Shown: piece after piece, positions 15,948 to 24,764 of the stretch | Layout of the letters: each line of letters opens with the position of its first letter | How positions within the stretch are numbered: the stretch's first letter is position 1 | Assembly: GCA_020638905.1 (NCBI GenBank) | Contig: JACKHP010000008.1 | Location: 124,001 to 188,000, forward strand | Source: Planctomycetota bacterium | GTDB lineage: Bacteria > Planctomycetota > B15-G4 | Reading direction: 5' to 3' | DNA: 64,000 nt | The notes under the pieces: generated by a model | Databases searched by the model: none | Told to the model about the DNA's origin: nothing | What the model saw: only the letters and a program-made list of their open reading frames with translations | Translations under genes and position numbers: made by a program

Positions 15948-17069
15948 TCAGCGATCCCCGAGCGAGGCCAGGATCGGCTCCAGCGCGGCCGCCAGGGCCT
16001 CGCCCGCCACGGCGTTGCCGGCGGCGTTGAGGTGCTGGTCGCGGCCTGCGGGGTCGACCCAGAAGCGCGAGAGGTAGTGGTGCCGCGCCTCGGCGTCCAC
16101 GACCTCGCCGGTGCGAGCCTCGTACTCGGCGATCTCGCTCTCGCGTCGCGCGAGGAAGGCCGGCAGCAGGTCGACGAACGGGAGGTCGAGTCTTTCGCAT
16201 TGCGCCTCGACGAGCGCCAGCGCCGCGTCGAACGGGTACGGATCGAGGGCGACCATGCCCGGCAGGTGCGCCACGACGAGGGTGCGTCCGTCGGCGGACA
16301 CGTCGCGGGCCAGGCGCGCGATGTTCTCGAGGGAGGTCGACACGCCCAGCATCGTCCCCGCGTCGAGCTCGCCGGCGGCACGCAGGCGTTCGCCGTGCCA
16401 GCTCGCGAGTCCGCGGTACAGCGCCGAGTGCCAGAGCGTCGCCTTCAGCGCCTCGGGGACGGGCAGCGCGTCGACGTAGAGCGCGCCGTGCGCGTCGTCC
16501 CAGCGGAAGCTGTGGCGCACGGTGTCGTTCGGATAGAAGACGAGCACCACGACGCGCACGTCGTCGCCGAGGCGATCGCGCTCGTCGTCGTAGAGCGCGG
16601 CCTCCTGCTCCGTCCCGTAGCCGATCACGCCCAGGTTCAGGGCGCGCAGCGCGCCGTCCGCGCGGGCCGCGACGACCGCCGGCAGGCAGTCGGCCGCCGA
16701 GACGCCCCAGCCGTACGTGGTCGAGTCGCCCAGGAACGCCACGCCCGGTGCGCCTTCGGCCGTCGCCGGTTGCGGGATGACCCGTCGTCCCGCGGCGTCG
16801 TTGCGGTACTCGTGTGCGCCCGCGGTGACCGCGGCCAGCGGACGGTTGCGGTAGCCGAGCCCCGGCACGTCCGACTCCTCGAACATGTGCGACGCGTAGA
16901 ACACGGCCTGCTCGGGAGTGGCCACGCCCGCGGTCACGTGCACGAGGTCGAGCGCGCGCACCACGACCTCGGCGCCACCCAGCAGCGCGAGCAGCAGCAC
17001 GGGGACGAGCGTGGCGCACGAACGCAGCCGCGACCGGCGGTGGCGCGGGACCTCGGTGGACGTCACCAC
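15948..17069 (-). CDS. Membrane-anchored SGNH/GDSL hydrolase
   Basis: A 373-aa protein with one N-terminal hydrophobic segment (about 18-37), then a SGNH-type hydrolase fold. The nucleophile block is FLGDSTTYGWGV (about 112-123), an oxyanion Gly/Asn region is LNLGVIGYG, and the catalytic Asp/His pair lies in DQHLNAAGN near the C-terminus. Such enzymes are esterases or acyltransferases on lipids, sugars or cell-wall glycans; the substrate cannot be told. Its GTG start overlaps the stop of the upstream lipoprotein gene by 7 bases, so the two form an operon and may act together outside the cytoplasm. Confidence 0.8.
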   Translation of the reverse strand: MVTSTEVPRHRRSRLRSCATLVPVLLLALLGGAEVVVRALDLVHVTAGVATPEQAVFYASHMFEESDVPGLGYRNRPLAAVTAGAHEYRNDAAGRRVIPQPATAEGAPGVAFLGDSTTYGWGVSAADCLPAVVAARADGALRALNLGVIGYGTEQEAALYDDERDRLGDDVRVVVLVFYPNDTVRHSFRWDDAHGALYVDALPVPEALKATLWHSALYRGLASWHGERLRAAGELDAGTMLGVSTSLENIARLARDVSADGRTLVVAHLPGMVALDPYPFDAALALVEAQCERLDLPFVDLLPAFLARRESEIAEYEARTGEVVDAEARHHYLSRFWVDPAGRDQHLNAAGNAVAGEALAAALEPILASLGDR

Positions 17070-18358
17070 GTACGGAGCATCCGCACCGAGACGGGCGTGA
17101 CGAAGGCCGGCGAGGCGAGCAGCACCTCGATCGTGCGCGCCTGCGGGTCGAGCCGCACGACGCAGCCCGGTCCCGACCCCTGGAATCCCTTGCTGCCGTC
17201 CTCGCCGAGGCCGAGCGGGTCGAGGTTCGCGTCGGCCACGGCCAGCGTGCCGTCGGGCAGCGCGGTGCCCAGCGCCGGGTCGTGCAGCGCCTTGGGACGT
17301 CCGATCGAATAGCTGTCGATGAGCTTCACGAGCCCGTCGTCGTCGACCCGGAAGAGCGCGCCGTCGGCGTACACCCCCGACTCGCGGCCCTCGTTGCAGT
17401 CGACCAGATAAAGGATGCCGTCGTCGGTCTCGATGAGTCCCAGCGGACTGGTGGTCTCCGCGGGCTCGAGCAGCGGCACGAGTCTGCCGTCGCGGATCTC
17501 GAACAGCACGCCGGGCGTGCCGAAGACGTGCTTCGGGTTCGCGTCGGCGTCCATGAGCAGGATGCGTCCGTCGTGGCGCGTGACGAGCGCCGCGGGCGTC
17601 ACGAGTTGCGCGCTCGTGATCGCGGCCACGTCGTCGGCGCCGAGCGGCGACGGCGCGTCGGGCAGCCCCGGCGCGTAGCGCGGCGGGATCACGAACACCG
17701 CGCCGGTGTCACCGCCGAGCCCGGCCGGGTCGGCCGCGCGGTCGGAGACGTAGATCGTGCCGTCGTGCGCCTGGGTGATGCCCACCGGCTGGCGCAGGCG
17801 CGGATCCGTCCACCAGACGGTCGAGGCGCCGCTGTCGAGGTCGACGTCCCAGATTACGCCGCGCGCCTCGGGCGGGTCGCCAGCCAGCGAGCCCGCGGGC
17901 GGGATGCCCGACTCGTCGAGCAGCAGCGCGTGCCCCCCGGTGAGCAGGATGTCGATCGGTTCGCGCCAGCGCGGGTCGCCCGGCAGGCGCAGGACGTCGC
18001 CGTAGGTTCCGTCGCCCTCGTGCTGCCCGCCCAGCGCCGGACCGAGGAACAGCGCGCCCGCCCGCTCGCCGTCCGGGAGGCGCGGGCCGGCGTCGGAGTC
18101 GACCACGATCAGGTCGCCGTCGCGCAGCCGCCGGCGGGCAGGGTCGTGGACGGGCACGTCCTCCGCGCGGGGGGGCTGCGCCGGGACGGCCGCCGTGGGG
18201 TCGCCGACGGCGGCCGGCGCGGCCTCTTCGGCAGCGTCCGTCGTCGTCGGCGGCGGGTCGGCGGCGTCACCGCAGGAGGCCGCCAGGAGCGCTGCCAGCG
18301 CCGCCGCGGCGATGGCGGGGGACCCCCGGCGGCGGCTCACGGACGCGGTTTGCGGCAC
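17063..18358 (-). CDS. Lipoprotein with beta-propeller-like repeats
   Basis: The GTG at 18358 is chosen because GGAAGG lies about 10 nt upstream and it places a clean lipoprotein signal (ALAALLAASC) at residues 18-27; an ATG-started longer frame has no such logic. The mature 400-residue part contains repeated blades of the type GVIWDVDLDSGASTVWW, GTIYVSDRAAD, GRILLMDADANP, GILYLVDCNEG and GTLAVADANLDPLG, similar to NHL/SMP-30-like propellers. No catalytic motif was recognised. It is the first gene of a pair with the SGNH hydrolase and is divergent from leucine dehydrogenase. Confidence 0.75.
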   Translation of the reverse strand: MPQTASVSRRRGSPAIAAAALAALLAASCGDAADPPPTTTDAAEEAAPAAVGDPTAAVPAQPPRAEDVPVHDPARRRLRDGDLIVVDSDAGPRLPDGERAGALFLGPALGGQHEGDGTYGDVLRLPGDPRWREPIDILLTGGHALLLDESGIPPAGSLAGDPPEARGVIWDVDLDSGASTVWWTDPRLRQPVGITQAHDGTIYVSDRAADPAGLGGDTGAVFVIPPRYAPGLPDAPSPLGADDVAAITSAQLVTPAALVTRHDGRILLMDADANPKHVFGTPGVLFEIRDGRLVPLLEPAETTSPLGLIETDDGILYLVDCNEGRESGVYADGALFRVDDDGLVKLIDSYSIGRPKALHDPALGTALPDGTLAVADANLDPLGLGEDGSKGFQGSGPGCVVRLDPQARTIEVLLASPAFVTPVSVRMLRTW

Positions 18359-18558
18359 CGATCGATGTCCTTCCGGCGAGACCTTGACGACGGCCCGCGG
18401 CGGATGGCTCGGGTCGGCGCACCCATGATAGACTCCCGCCCCCATGTCGACCCAGGTCCCGCGGGGCCCGGGATCGTCCCCCCGTCGGTGCGCACCCGGC
18501 GGCCCGGCGACGCGATGCCTCCCATCGCCCGCCGCGCGCCGGGCACCTTGGAGCCGCC

Positions 18559-19626
18559 ATGAAGATCACGCCCCTCGAAGTCCCCGGATACCAGAAGGTC
18601 GCCCGCGCGGAGGACCCGGCCACCGGGCTCGTCGCCTTCATCGCGGTGCACGACACGACCATGGGTCCGGCGCTGGGCGGCATGCGCATGTGGGGTTACG
18701 AGAGCGAGGAGGCGGCGCGCTTCGACGTCCTGCGGCTGGCGCGCGGCATGACGTACAAGTCGGCCGTGGCGCGCACGGGCCTCGGCGGCGGCAAGTCGGT
18801 CATCGTCGCGACGGCCGACAAGAAGAGTCCCGAACTGTTCGCCGCGATGGGCCGCTTCATCGACACGTTCAACGGCCTCTACATCACGGCCGAGGACGTG
18901 AACGTCGACGTGCCCGACCTGATCGAGGTGCGCAAGGCCACCAAGTGGGTCACGGGCCTGCCGCGCGAGCAGGGCGGCAGCGGCAACCCGAGTCCGTACA
19001 CCGCGCGCGGTTGCTTCGTCGGCGTGCGCGCCGCGGCCATCGAGGCCTTCGGCAGCGACGACCTGAAGGGCAAGCGCGTCGCGCTCCAGGGCCCGGGACA
19101 CGTCGGGTTCCCGCTCGCGCAGATGCTCGTCGAGGCCGGGGCGAAGCTCGTGGTGGCCGACGTGAACGCCGCGAACGTCGAGCGCTGCAAGAAGGAGCTG
19201 GGCGCCGAGTCGGTGGCGCCGGCCGCGATCTACGACGTCGACTGCGACATCTACGCGCCGTGCGCGCTGGGCGCCACGCTCAACGACGACACGATCCCGC
19301 GGCTCAAGGCCAAGGCGATCGCGGGCGCGGCGAACAACCAGCTCCTCGACGAGAAGAAGCACGGCGCGATGATCGCCGAGCGCGGAATCGTCTATGCGCC
19401 CGACTACGTGATCAACGCCGGCGGCATCATCAACGTCTCGCTCGAGCTCGAGCCCGGCGGCTACCGCGAGGAGCGCGCGATCGAGAAGATCGACAACATC
19501 TTCCACGCGCTGCAGAGCGTCTTCGCCACCGCGCGCGAGAAGGGCATCACGACCCACGCCGCCGCCCAGGCCGTCGCCGAGGCCAACATCCGCGAGGCCG
19601 CAGCGGCGAAGGCCGCGACGGTGTAG
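18559..19626 (+). CDS. bcd: Leucine dehydrogenase (Glu/Leu/Phe/Val family)
   Basis: NAD-dependent oxidative deamination of leucine and other branched-chain amino acids to 2-oxo acids and ammonia. Conserved catalytic and substrate region: GPALGGMRMWGY, then ARGMTYKSA (Lys67) and LGGGKSVIV (Lys79), matching the two lysines of characterised leucine dehydrogenases. The Rossmann motif is QGPGHVGFPLAQ (about 181-192). Length 355 aa is typical, and TTGGAG precedes the ATG. Together with the carboxylase beta subunit and HMG-CoA lyase at 35-37.6 kb it outlines leucine catabolism. A TAGACT -10-like site sits at 18429-18434. Valine or phenylalanine as main substrate cannot be excluded. Confidence 0.88.
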   Translation: MKITPLEVPGYQKVARAEDPATGLVAFIAVHDTTMGPALGGMRMWGYESEEAARFDVLRLARGMTYKSAVARTGLGGGKSVIVATADKKSPELFAAMGRFIDTFNGLYITAEDVNVDVPDLIEVRKATKWVTGLPREQGGSGNPSPYTARGCFVGVRAAAIEAFGSDDLKGKRVALQGPGHVGFPLAQMLVEAGAKLVVADVNAANVERCKKELGAESVAPAAIYDVDCDIYAPCALGATLNDDTIPRLKAKAIAGAANNQLLDEKKHGAMIAERGIVYAPDYVINAGGIINVSLELEPGGYREERAIEKIDNIFHALQSVFATAREKGITTHAAAQAVAEANIREAAAAKAATV

Positions 19627-19643
19627 GACGCAAGGTCGGCGGG

Positions 19644-20243
19644 GGGGGCTGCAAGGTCGGCCCTTTGCGCGACGCGTCGGACGACGTGGGACTGCGGCCA
19701 GGTGGGGGAACACCTGGCCTCCGTCCCACATCGCCCGCCGCTGATCGCGCGGCGCTCCCTTCGCGAGATGAAAGGATGGACTGCTCGGCGGACGCGAGTC
19801 GTGCGGCGGCGTGACGCGGCGCCCACCCCGCACGCGCGGCGTTTCGGGCCGCGGTGTGCGCGCCCACTGACCATCGTCACGCAGCAGCGCGCAGCTTCGG
19901 ACAGTCCTCGCCGCCTGCGGCGGCTGCGGAACTTGCAGCGCGCTGGGCATGTGCCTCGGGGCGCGCATTCCAGAGCGGGAGGAAGCTCAGCGCGCCGGCA
20001 CGCGTGAATCGCCGACGGCGCTGCACTCGATACGCTGCGAGTCGGCGGGGCATGCCGGCGCGTCGTTCACGCGCCCGGCATCGAGTGTGCGGACCGGAGG
20101 AGCGCAGGGGGCGATCGCCGAGCGAGTTCCGCAGGCGCCGCAGGCGCCGAGGACTGCTCGAGCGGGGCGGTCGCCCCCGAGCACCCGGAGTGTCCGCACA
20201 GACGGATCTCCAGCCCGCGAGCACTCGCGTGGAGTCGTCCCCC
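19644..20243 (-). repeat. Dispersed structured repeat, copy A
   Basis: About 600 bases matching, in reverse complement and near-identically, the block 40123-40871. It begins 18 bases after the leucine dehydrogenase stop with GGGGG-CTGCAAGGTCGGCCC and ends GGAGTC-GT-CCCCC, so the borders are G and C runs. No open frame in it looks like protein. It is rich in inverted repeats: 19686-19729 (arms GTGGGAC and GGCCAGGTG), 20086-20200 (nested) and 20216-20229 (CGCGAG-CA-CTCGCG). GCAAGGTCGG also occurs just outside at 19630-19639. The strand is arbitrary: minus here means opposite to copy B. It fills most of the 703-base gap before murJ. Confidence 0.88.
20086..20200. other. Nested inverted repeat inside copy A, possible structured RNA
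   Basis: An outer stem TGTGCGGAC (20086-20094) / GTCCGCACA (20192-20200) encloses an inner stem GGGGGCGATCGCC (20107-20119) / GGCGGTCGCCCCC (20166-20178) with a single T-G wobble. The central loop holds a doubled GCAGGCGCC. Copy B has the same outer stem at 40166-40174 and 40272-40280 with identical 115-base spacing. This could be a folded RNA or a DNA cruciform; transcription is not shown. Confidence 0.5.
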
Positions 20244-20260
20244 GTGATTCGCCGCCCGGA

Positions 20261-20289
20261 TCGAAACACGCGCCGCCCGGCGGTATCGT
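20261..20289 (+). promoter_or_regulatory. Candidate murJ promoter
   Basis: TCGAAA (20261-20266) and TATCGT (20284-20289) with a 17-bp spacer, 41 bases before the murJ ATG and just outside repeat copy A. Each hexamer matches the sigma-70 consensus at four of six positions. By-eye call. Confidence 0.35.
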
Positions 20290-20329
20290 GACGCGCTGCC
20301 CGACGGCAGCGGCTCGTGGGCGGAGGGTC

Positions 20330-21970
20330 ATGGCGATCGAAGCGCCGAAGGTCGAGCGGACCACCTCGGTGCACGGGGGCTTCCTGCGCTCGGCGCGGAC
20401 GGTCTCGGTGCTCACGTTGCTCTCGCGCGTGCTGGGCATGCTGCGCGACGCGGCCACGGCGTACGTGCTCGGCGCGGGGGTGGTGAACGACGCGCTCACC
20501 TGGGCCTGGACCATCCCGAACGCGTTCCGGCGGCTGTTCGGCGAGGGGGCGCTCAGCTCGGCGTTCCTGCCGGTGCTCACGCGCGAGCTGCAGCAGAACG
20601 GACGCGAGGGTGCGCGGCGCGTGGCGAACGAGGTCGTCTCGACGTTCGGCGTGTTCCTGATCGGGCTCGCGGCGCTGCTCGTGCTCGCGGCGGGGTTCGT
20701 CCCCGACGGGGCGCTCGTGTGGGCCTTCGGCGACGACAAGCTCGTGAAGATGCAGCTGGCCCTCGGCTATGTGCAATTCCTGCTGCCGTACCTCGTCGTC
20801 GTGTGCCTCATCGCGCAGTTCATGGCCGTGCTGCACGCGCTCGACGAGTTCGGCGTCCCGGCGTTCTCGCCGGTGATCCTGAACACCGTGTGGCTCGCGG
20901 GCATCGGGCTCGCCGCGTGGTGGGGACACTGGGGATCGCCCGACACCGCCAGCGAGGCGTTGCGCGTCACGCAGGGATTCTTCGTCGTGGGGGCGATCCT
21001 CGTGGCCTCGGTGGCGCAGTTCGCGTGGCACCTGCGGCCGATGGCGAAGCTGGGCGTGGGCTTCCGCTTCGTGCGTCCGCGGCGCTCACCCGAGGTGCGA
21101 CGCGTGGCTGCGCTCATGGGACCCATGCTGCTCGGTCTCGGCGCGGCGCAGATCAACATCGTGGCCGACCGCAGCATCGCGATCGCGAGCCTGCCCGACG
21201 GCGGCACGACGCACCTCTACTACGGACTGCGCCTGATGCAGTTCCCGCTGGGGATGGTCTCGGTCGCGCTCGCCACCGCGGTCTATCCCTCGCTGGCGCG
21301 CATGGCGGCCACCCACGACCGCCACGGGCTCGCGGCGACCACCTCGCTCGCGCTGCGCACGAACCTGCTCATCGCGCTGCCCGCCGCCGCCGGGCTCGCG
21401 GTGCTCGCGTCTCCGATCGTGCGCCTGCTGTTCCTGGGCGGGCAGTTCGGCGAGCCCAGCGCGCTGCTCACCGAACGTGCGCTCGTCGGCTACACGCTGG
21501 GCGTCCCGTTCGCGGGCTCGGTCATGCTGCTCACGCGCGCGAGCTACGCGGCGGGCGACGTGCGTCTGCCGGTGCGCATCGGCGTCGTGATGGTGTTCGT
21601 GAACATCGGCCTCGACCTGCTGCTCGTGGGACCTCTCCAGGAACTCGGCCTGGCCCTCGCGACCTCGATCACCTCGCTGCTCACGGCCGCATGGTTGCTC
21701 TACGGCCTGCGCGCGCGCCTCGAGCTGTCGCCCGACGAGCGCCTGCTCGTGGGCGGACTCCCGGCGCTCCTGCCTGCCGCCGTGATGGCGCTCGTCGTCG
21801 TCGGTCTGGACGCGGCGCTCGCCACGCTGCTCCCCGCGGGGCGGCTGGCGATGGGGGCGCGTGTCGCGGCCGGCGTGGGGGCCGGTGCACTCGTGTTCGC
21901 CTTCGTCGCGGCGCGCACGTGTCCGGTCGAGTGGCACGAGGTCGCGGCCCTCTGGAAGCGCCGGCGCTGA
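20330..21970 (+). CDS. murJ: Lipid II flippase MurJ
   Basis: MviN/MurJ family integral membrane protein that moves the peptidoglycan precursor lipid II to the outer face of the inner membrane. The N-terminal signature is clear (SVLTLLSRVLGMLRDAATAYVLG, then NAFRRLFGEGALSSAFLPVL). About 14 membrane helices are visible across 546 aa. The ATG at 20330 is preceded by GGAGGG with short spacing; the open frame upstream runs into the repeat and is rejected. Presence of MurJ implies a peptidoglycan wall. Monocistronic, with a 226-base gap downstream that shows no gene. Confidence 0.93.
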   Translation: MAIEAPKVERTTSVHGGFLRSARTVSVLTLLSRVLGMLRDAATAYVLGAGVVNDALTWAWTIPNAFRRLFGEGALSSAFLPVLTRELQQNGREGARRVANEVVSTFGVFLIGLAALLVLAAGFVPDGALVWAFGDDKLVKMQLALGYVQFLLPYLVVVCLIAQFMAVLHALDEFGVPAFSPVILNTVWLAGIGLAAWWGHWGSPDTASEALRVTQGFFVVGAILVASVAQFAWHLRPMAKLGVGFRFVRPRRSPEVRRVAALMGPMLLGLGAAQINIVADRSIAIASLPDGGTTHLYYGLRLMQFPLGMVSVALATAVYPSLARMAATHDRHGLAATTSLALRTNLLIALPAAAGLAVLASPIVRLLFLGGQFGEPSALLTERALVGYTLGVPFAGSVMLLTRASYAAGDVRLPVRIGVVMVFVNIGLDLLLVGPLQELGLALATSITSLLTAAWLLYGLRARLELSPDERLLVGGLPALLPAAVMALVVVGLDAALATLLPAGRLAMGARVAAGVGAGALVFAFVAARTCPVEWHEVAALWKRRR

Positions 21971-22196
21971 CACGAGATCGCGCTTCCTGGTTCCGGCGGG
22001 CGGCCGCGGACCGATGGGGAAGGCGCCCCAGCCCGGGTGACGACGACGTCCCGAGCTTGACGGTTCGGGCGCGAGGGTGTTCCCTGGACGCACTGCGAGT
22101 GGTGTCGGATCCCGAAATCCGTCGCCGGACGCGTCTCCCACGCGTCGCGCTCTCCCCCGTCCCGCCTCGTCCCCCGGCTTCCCGGAGTCCGGCCCC

Positions 22197-24656
22197 ATGG
22201 CTGATCGTCCGTCGTCCGTCAGGTCCCGTCTCGCGCTGGCCCTCGTCGCGGGACTCGCGGCGCCGCTGCTCGCCCACGACAGCGTCGAGTTCGTCCAGCA
22301 GCGTCAGGCTCCGTCCAGCGGTGGCGGCATCCTCGGACTGACCGGATCGACGGTGAGCTTCCCGAGCAGCGGCGTCTCGCTCATGGCCTGGCTGCCGCTC
22401 TCCGAGTTCGCCTCGAGCGCCGGCTCCGACTGCTGGGCCTACACCTCGGGCTCGGGACGCGAGTACGCGATCATGGGCACGAACGCCAGCGTCGGCTTCG
22501 TCGAGGTGACCGACCCGGGCGCGCCGACGGTCGTCGCGGTCTTCCCCGCGGTGGCCAGCTCGTGGCGCGACATCAAGGTCTATCAGGACCACGCGTACTG
22601 GGTGAGCGAGGGCGGCGACGGCATCCAGGTGGCCGACATGTCGGCCATCGACGCGGGCATCGTGACGCTCAAGGGCGCGGTGACCAGTCCGGGGACGACC
22701 GCCACGCACAACCTCGCCCTCGACGAGACGTCGGGCATCCTCTACCGCTGCGGCGGCGGCAGCTCGCCCGTCGAAGGCCTGCGCATGTACAGCCTGGCGA
22801 ACAAGGACGTGCCGGCGTACGTCGGGAGCTGGAGCAGCCGCTACGTCCACGACGCGCAGGTGGTCACGTACACGAGCGGTCCGTACGCGGGCAAGCAGGT
22901 CGCCTTCTGCTTCTCGGAGTCGGGATCGGGCGGCGGCAGCCCGGGCATCGACATCGTCGACGTGACGAACAAGGCCAGTCCGTCGGTGATGGGACACCTG
23001 AACTACAGCTCGCCGGTGTTCAGCCACCAGGGCTGGCTCTCGCCCGATCGCCAGTACCTCTATCTGAACGACGAGCTCGACGAGGCGTCCTTCGGGACGC
23101 TCACCACGACGCGCATCGTGAACGTCTCGAACCTCGCCGCGCCGACCCAGGTCGGCACGTTCACGTCGGGCTCGACCTCGATCGACCACAACCTCTACAC
23201 CGTCGGGACGACGATCTACGAGGCGAACTACCGCAGCGGACTGCGCGTGTTCGACGCGAGCAACCCGACCGCGCCCGTCCAGACGGCGTTCTTCGACACG
23301 TACCCGCCCGACGACGCCGCCGAGTTCAACGGTCTCTGGAACGTGTGCCCGTACCTCCCCAGCGGCACCGTGATCGGCAGCGACATCGAGAAGGGACTCT
23401 TCGTCTGGCGCCTCGGCGCGCCCGACCTCGCCTTCACGATCGTGGGCGGCGCCCCCGAGCTGCTCAGCCCGAACGGCGACTCGTTCACGGTCACCATCGC
23501 GACCGCAGGCGGCGCGACGCTCGACGCGTCCAGCGCGCGGCTGCACGTCGACCTGGGATCGGGCTTCGTCTCGCTGCCGATGACCGACCTGGGCGGCGGC
23601 GCCTTCCGCGCCGACGTGCCGGGCGCGACGTGCGGCACGCAGATCGAGTACTACGTGAGCGCGCGCACCACGTCCGGCGTGACCTGGACCGATCCGCCGG
23701 CGGCACCGACGTACCGCTACGGCGCCTTCGCCGCCACGGCGATCAACGTGCTCGTCGACGTCGACCTCGAGAGCAACCCCGGCTGGACCGTGGGCGCCGC
23801 CGGCGACACGGCCAGCACCGGCATCTGGACCCGCGTCGATCCCGTCGGCACCGCCGCGCAGCCGGAGGACGACCACACCGCGTCCGGCACGCAGTGCTTC
23901 GTCACGGGACAGGGTCTCGTCGGCGGCGGCCTCGGCGACAACGACGTCGACGGCGGCAAGACCACGCTCACCACGGGCGACTTCGACCTCTCGTCCGGTG
24001 ACGCGACGATCAGCTACTGGCGCTGGTACAGCAACGGCACCGGTGCCGACCCGGGCAACGACGTGTTCGTCGTCGACGTCTCGAACAACGGTGGCTCGAG
24101 CTGGACGAACGTCGAGACCGTCGGTCCCACGGGCGAGGGCACGCTGGGCGACTGGATCCAGCACAGCTTCCTGGTGAGCGACTACGTGACGCCCACCGCG
24201 AACGTGCGGCTGCGCTTCGTGGCCGAAGACGCCGGCGCCGGCTCGATCATCGAGGCGGCCGTCGACGACCTGCGCGTCCAGCGCTTCGAGTGCGCCACGT
24301 GCCAGACCGACCTCGGCTTCGGCGGACCCGGCGACGCGCAGTTCACGGTCTGCGGCGAGCCGCTCGACACCGGCAACGTCGCTCAGCTCCTGCTCACCCA
24401 GGGCACGCCCAGCTCGCTGGCGGTGCTCTTCCTCGGACTCGTCGACAACCCGACGTCGTTCCGCGGAGGCCTGCTCGTGCCGGTCCCGTTCGTGATCTCG
24501 CTCTCGATCTTCACCGACCCGTCCGGCGAGATCACCTTCCCGCTGCCGGGCGGCGGCGGACCGGGCCTGGTCTACGCGCAGTTCGCGGTGGTCGACCCGT
24601 CCCAGACGTACGGCGTCGAGCTGAGCAACGCGCTCGAGATCGCCGTCGGCCCGTGA
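22197..24656 (+). CDS. Secreted choice-of-anchor B family protein
   Basis: An 819-aa exported protein. The signal peptide (LALALVAGLAAPLLA, cut near residue 22) is followed by a choice-of-anchor-B beta-propeller (about 40-430) with LVIVD-type blades such as EVTDPGAPTVVAVFP, GIQVADMSAIDAG, GIDIVDVTNKASPSVMG and GLRVFDASNPTAPVQ. Next come a beta-sandwich region (about 450-700) and a C-terminal module (about 715-819) with VLFLGL, FRGGLLVPVPF, GEITFPLPG and VELSNALEI. The last module is shared with the proteins ending at 1226 and 28553. Family members are secreted or surface anchored; no enzyme activity is known. The ATG at 22197 is preferred because it gives a normal signal peptide. Confidence 0.85.
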   Translation: MADRPSSVRSRLALALVAGLAAPLLAHDSVEFVQQRQAPSSGGGILGLTGSTVSFPSSGVSLMAWLPLSEFASSAGSDCWAYTSGSGREYAIMGTNASVGFVEVTDPGAPTVVAVFPAVASSWRDIKVYQDHAYWVSEGGDGIQVADMSAIDAGIVTLKGAVTSPGTTATHNLALDETSGILYRCGGGSSPVEGLRMYSLANKDVPAYVGSWSSRYVHDAQVVTYTSGPYAGKQVAFCFSESGSGGGSPGIDIVDVTNKASPSVMGHLNYSSPVFSHQGWLSPDRQYLYLNDELDEASFGTLTTTRIVNVSNLAAPTQVGTFTSGSTSIDHNLYTVGTTIYEANYRSGLRVFDASNPTAPVQTAFFDTYPPDDAAEFNGLWNVCPYLPSGTVIGSDIEKGLFVWRLGAPDLAFTIVGGAPELLSPNGDSFTVTIATAGGATLDASSARLHVDLGSGFVSLPMTDLGGGAFRADVPGATCGTQIEYYVSARTTSGVTWTDPPAAPTYRYGAFAATAINVLVDVDLESNPGWTVGAAGDTASTGIWTRVDPVGTAAQPEDDHTASGTQCFVTGQGLVGGGLGDNDVDGGKTTLTTGDFDLSSGDATISYWRWYSNGTGADPGNDVFVVDVSNNGGSSWTNVETVGPTGEGTLGDWIQHSFLVSDYVTPTANVRLRFVAEDAGAGSIIEAAVDDLRVQRFECATCQTDLGFGGPGDAQFTVCGEPLDTGNVAQLLLTQGTPSSLAVLFLGLVDNPTSFRGGLLVPVPFVISLSIFTDPSGEITFPLPGGGGPGLVYAQFAVVDPSQTYGVELSNALEIAVGP

Positions 24657-24663
24657 CGCGACG

Positions 24664-24703
24664 CGCGCGGCGCCCGTCCGCTCGACGGACGGCCCGCCGC
24701 GCG
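24664..24703. terminator. Long hairpin after the choice-of-anchor B gene
   Basis: A 9-bp outer stem (CGCGCGGCG / CGCCGCGCG) and a 7-bp inner stem (CCGTCCG / CGGACGG) with a CTCGA loop begin 8 bases after the stop codon. There is no T tract. The loop carries part of the -35 element of the next promoter, so terminator and promoter overlap. Confidence 0.55.
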
Positions 24704-24709
24704 TAGAGT
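24681..24709 (+). promoter_or_regulatory. Candidate promoter of the DUF1003 gene
   Basis: CTCGAC (24681-24686), 17 bp, TAGAGT (24704-24709), 55 bases before the ATG. The TAGAGT hexamer recurs before other starts in this window (28583; minus strand at 59441-59436), which supports it as a -10 form used by this genome. Confidence 0.5.
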
Positions 24710-24764
24710 GGAGGGAACGCGCCGCGGCGAGGTCGCGGCGCGCTCCCTCCGCATCGAGGTCGCC

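Noticed and set aside
18444..19814. Long plus-strand frame overlapping leucine dehydrogenase
   Set aside because: Arg/Gly/Pro-rich out-of-frame translation of a well-supported gene; a shadow of high GC.
19702..20291. Open frames of 100-145 codons inside repeat copy A, with matches in copy B
   Set aside because: Composition is Arg/Ala/Pro noise, no start with ribosome-binding site, and similarity between copies follows from DNA identity.
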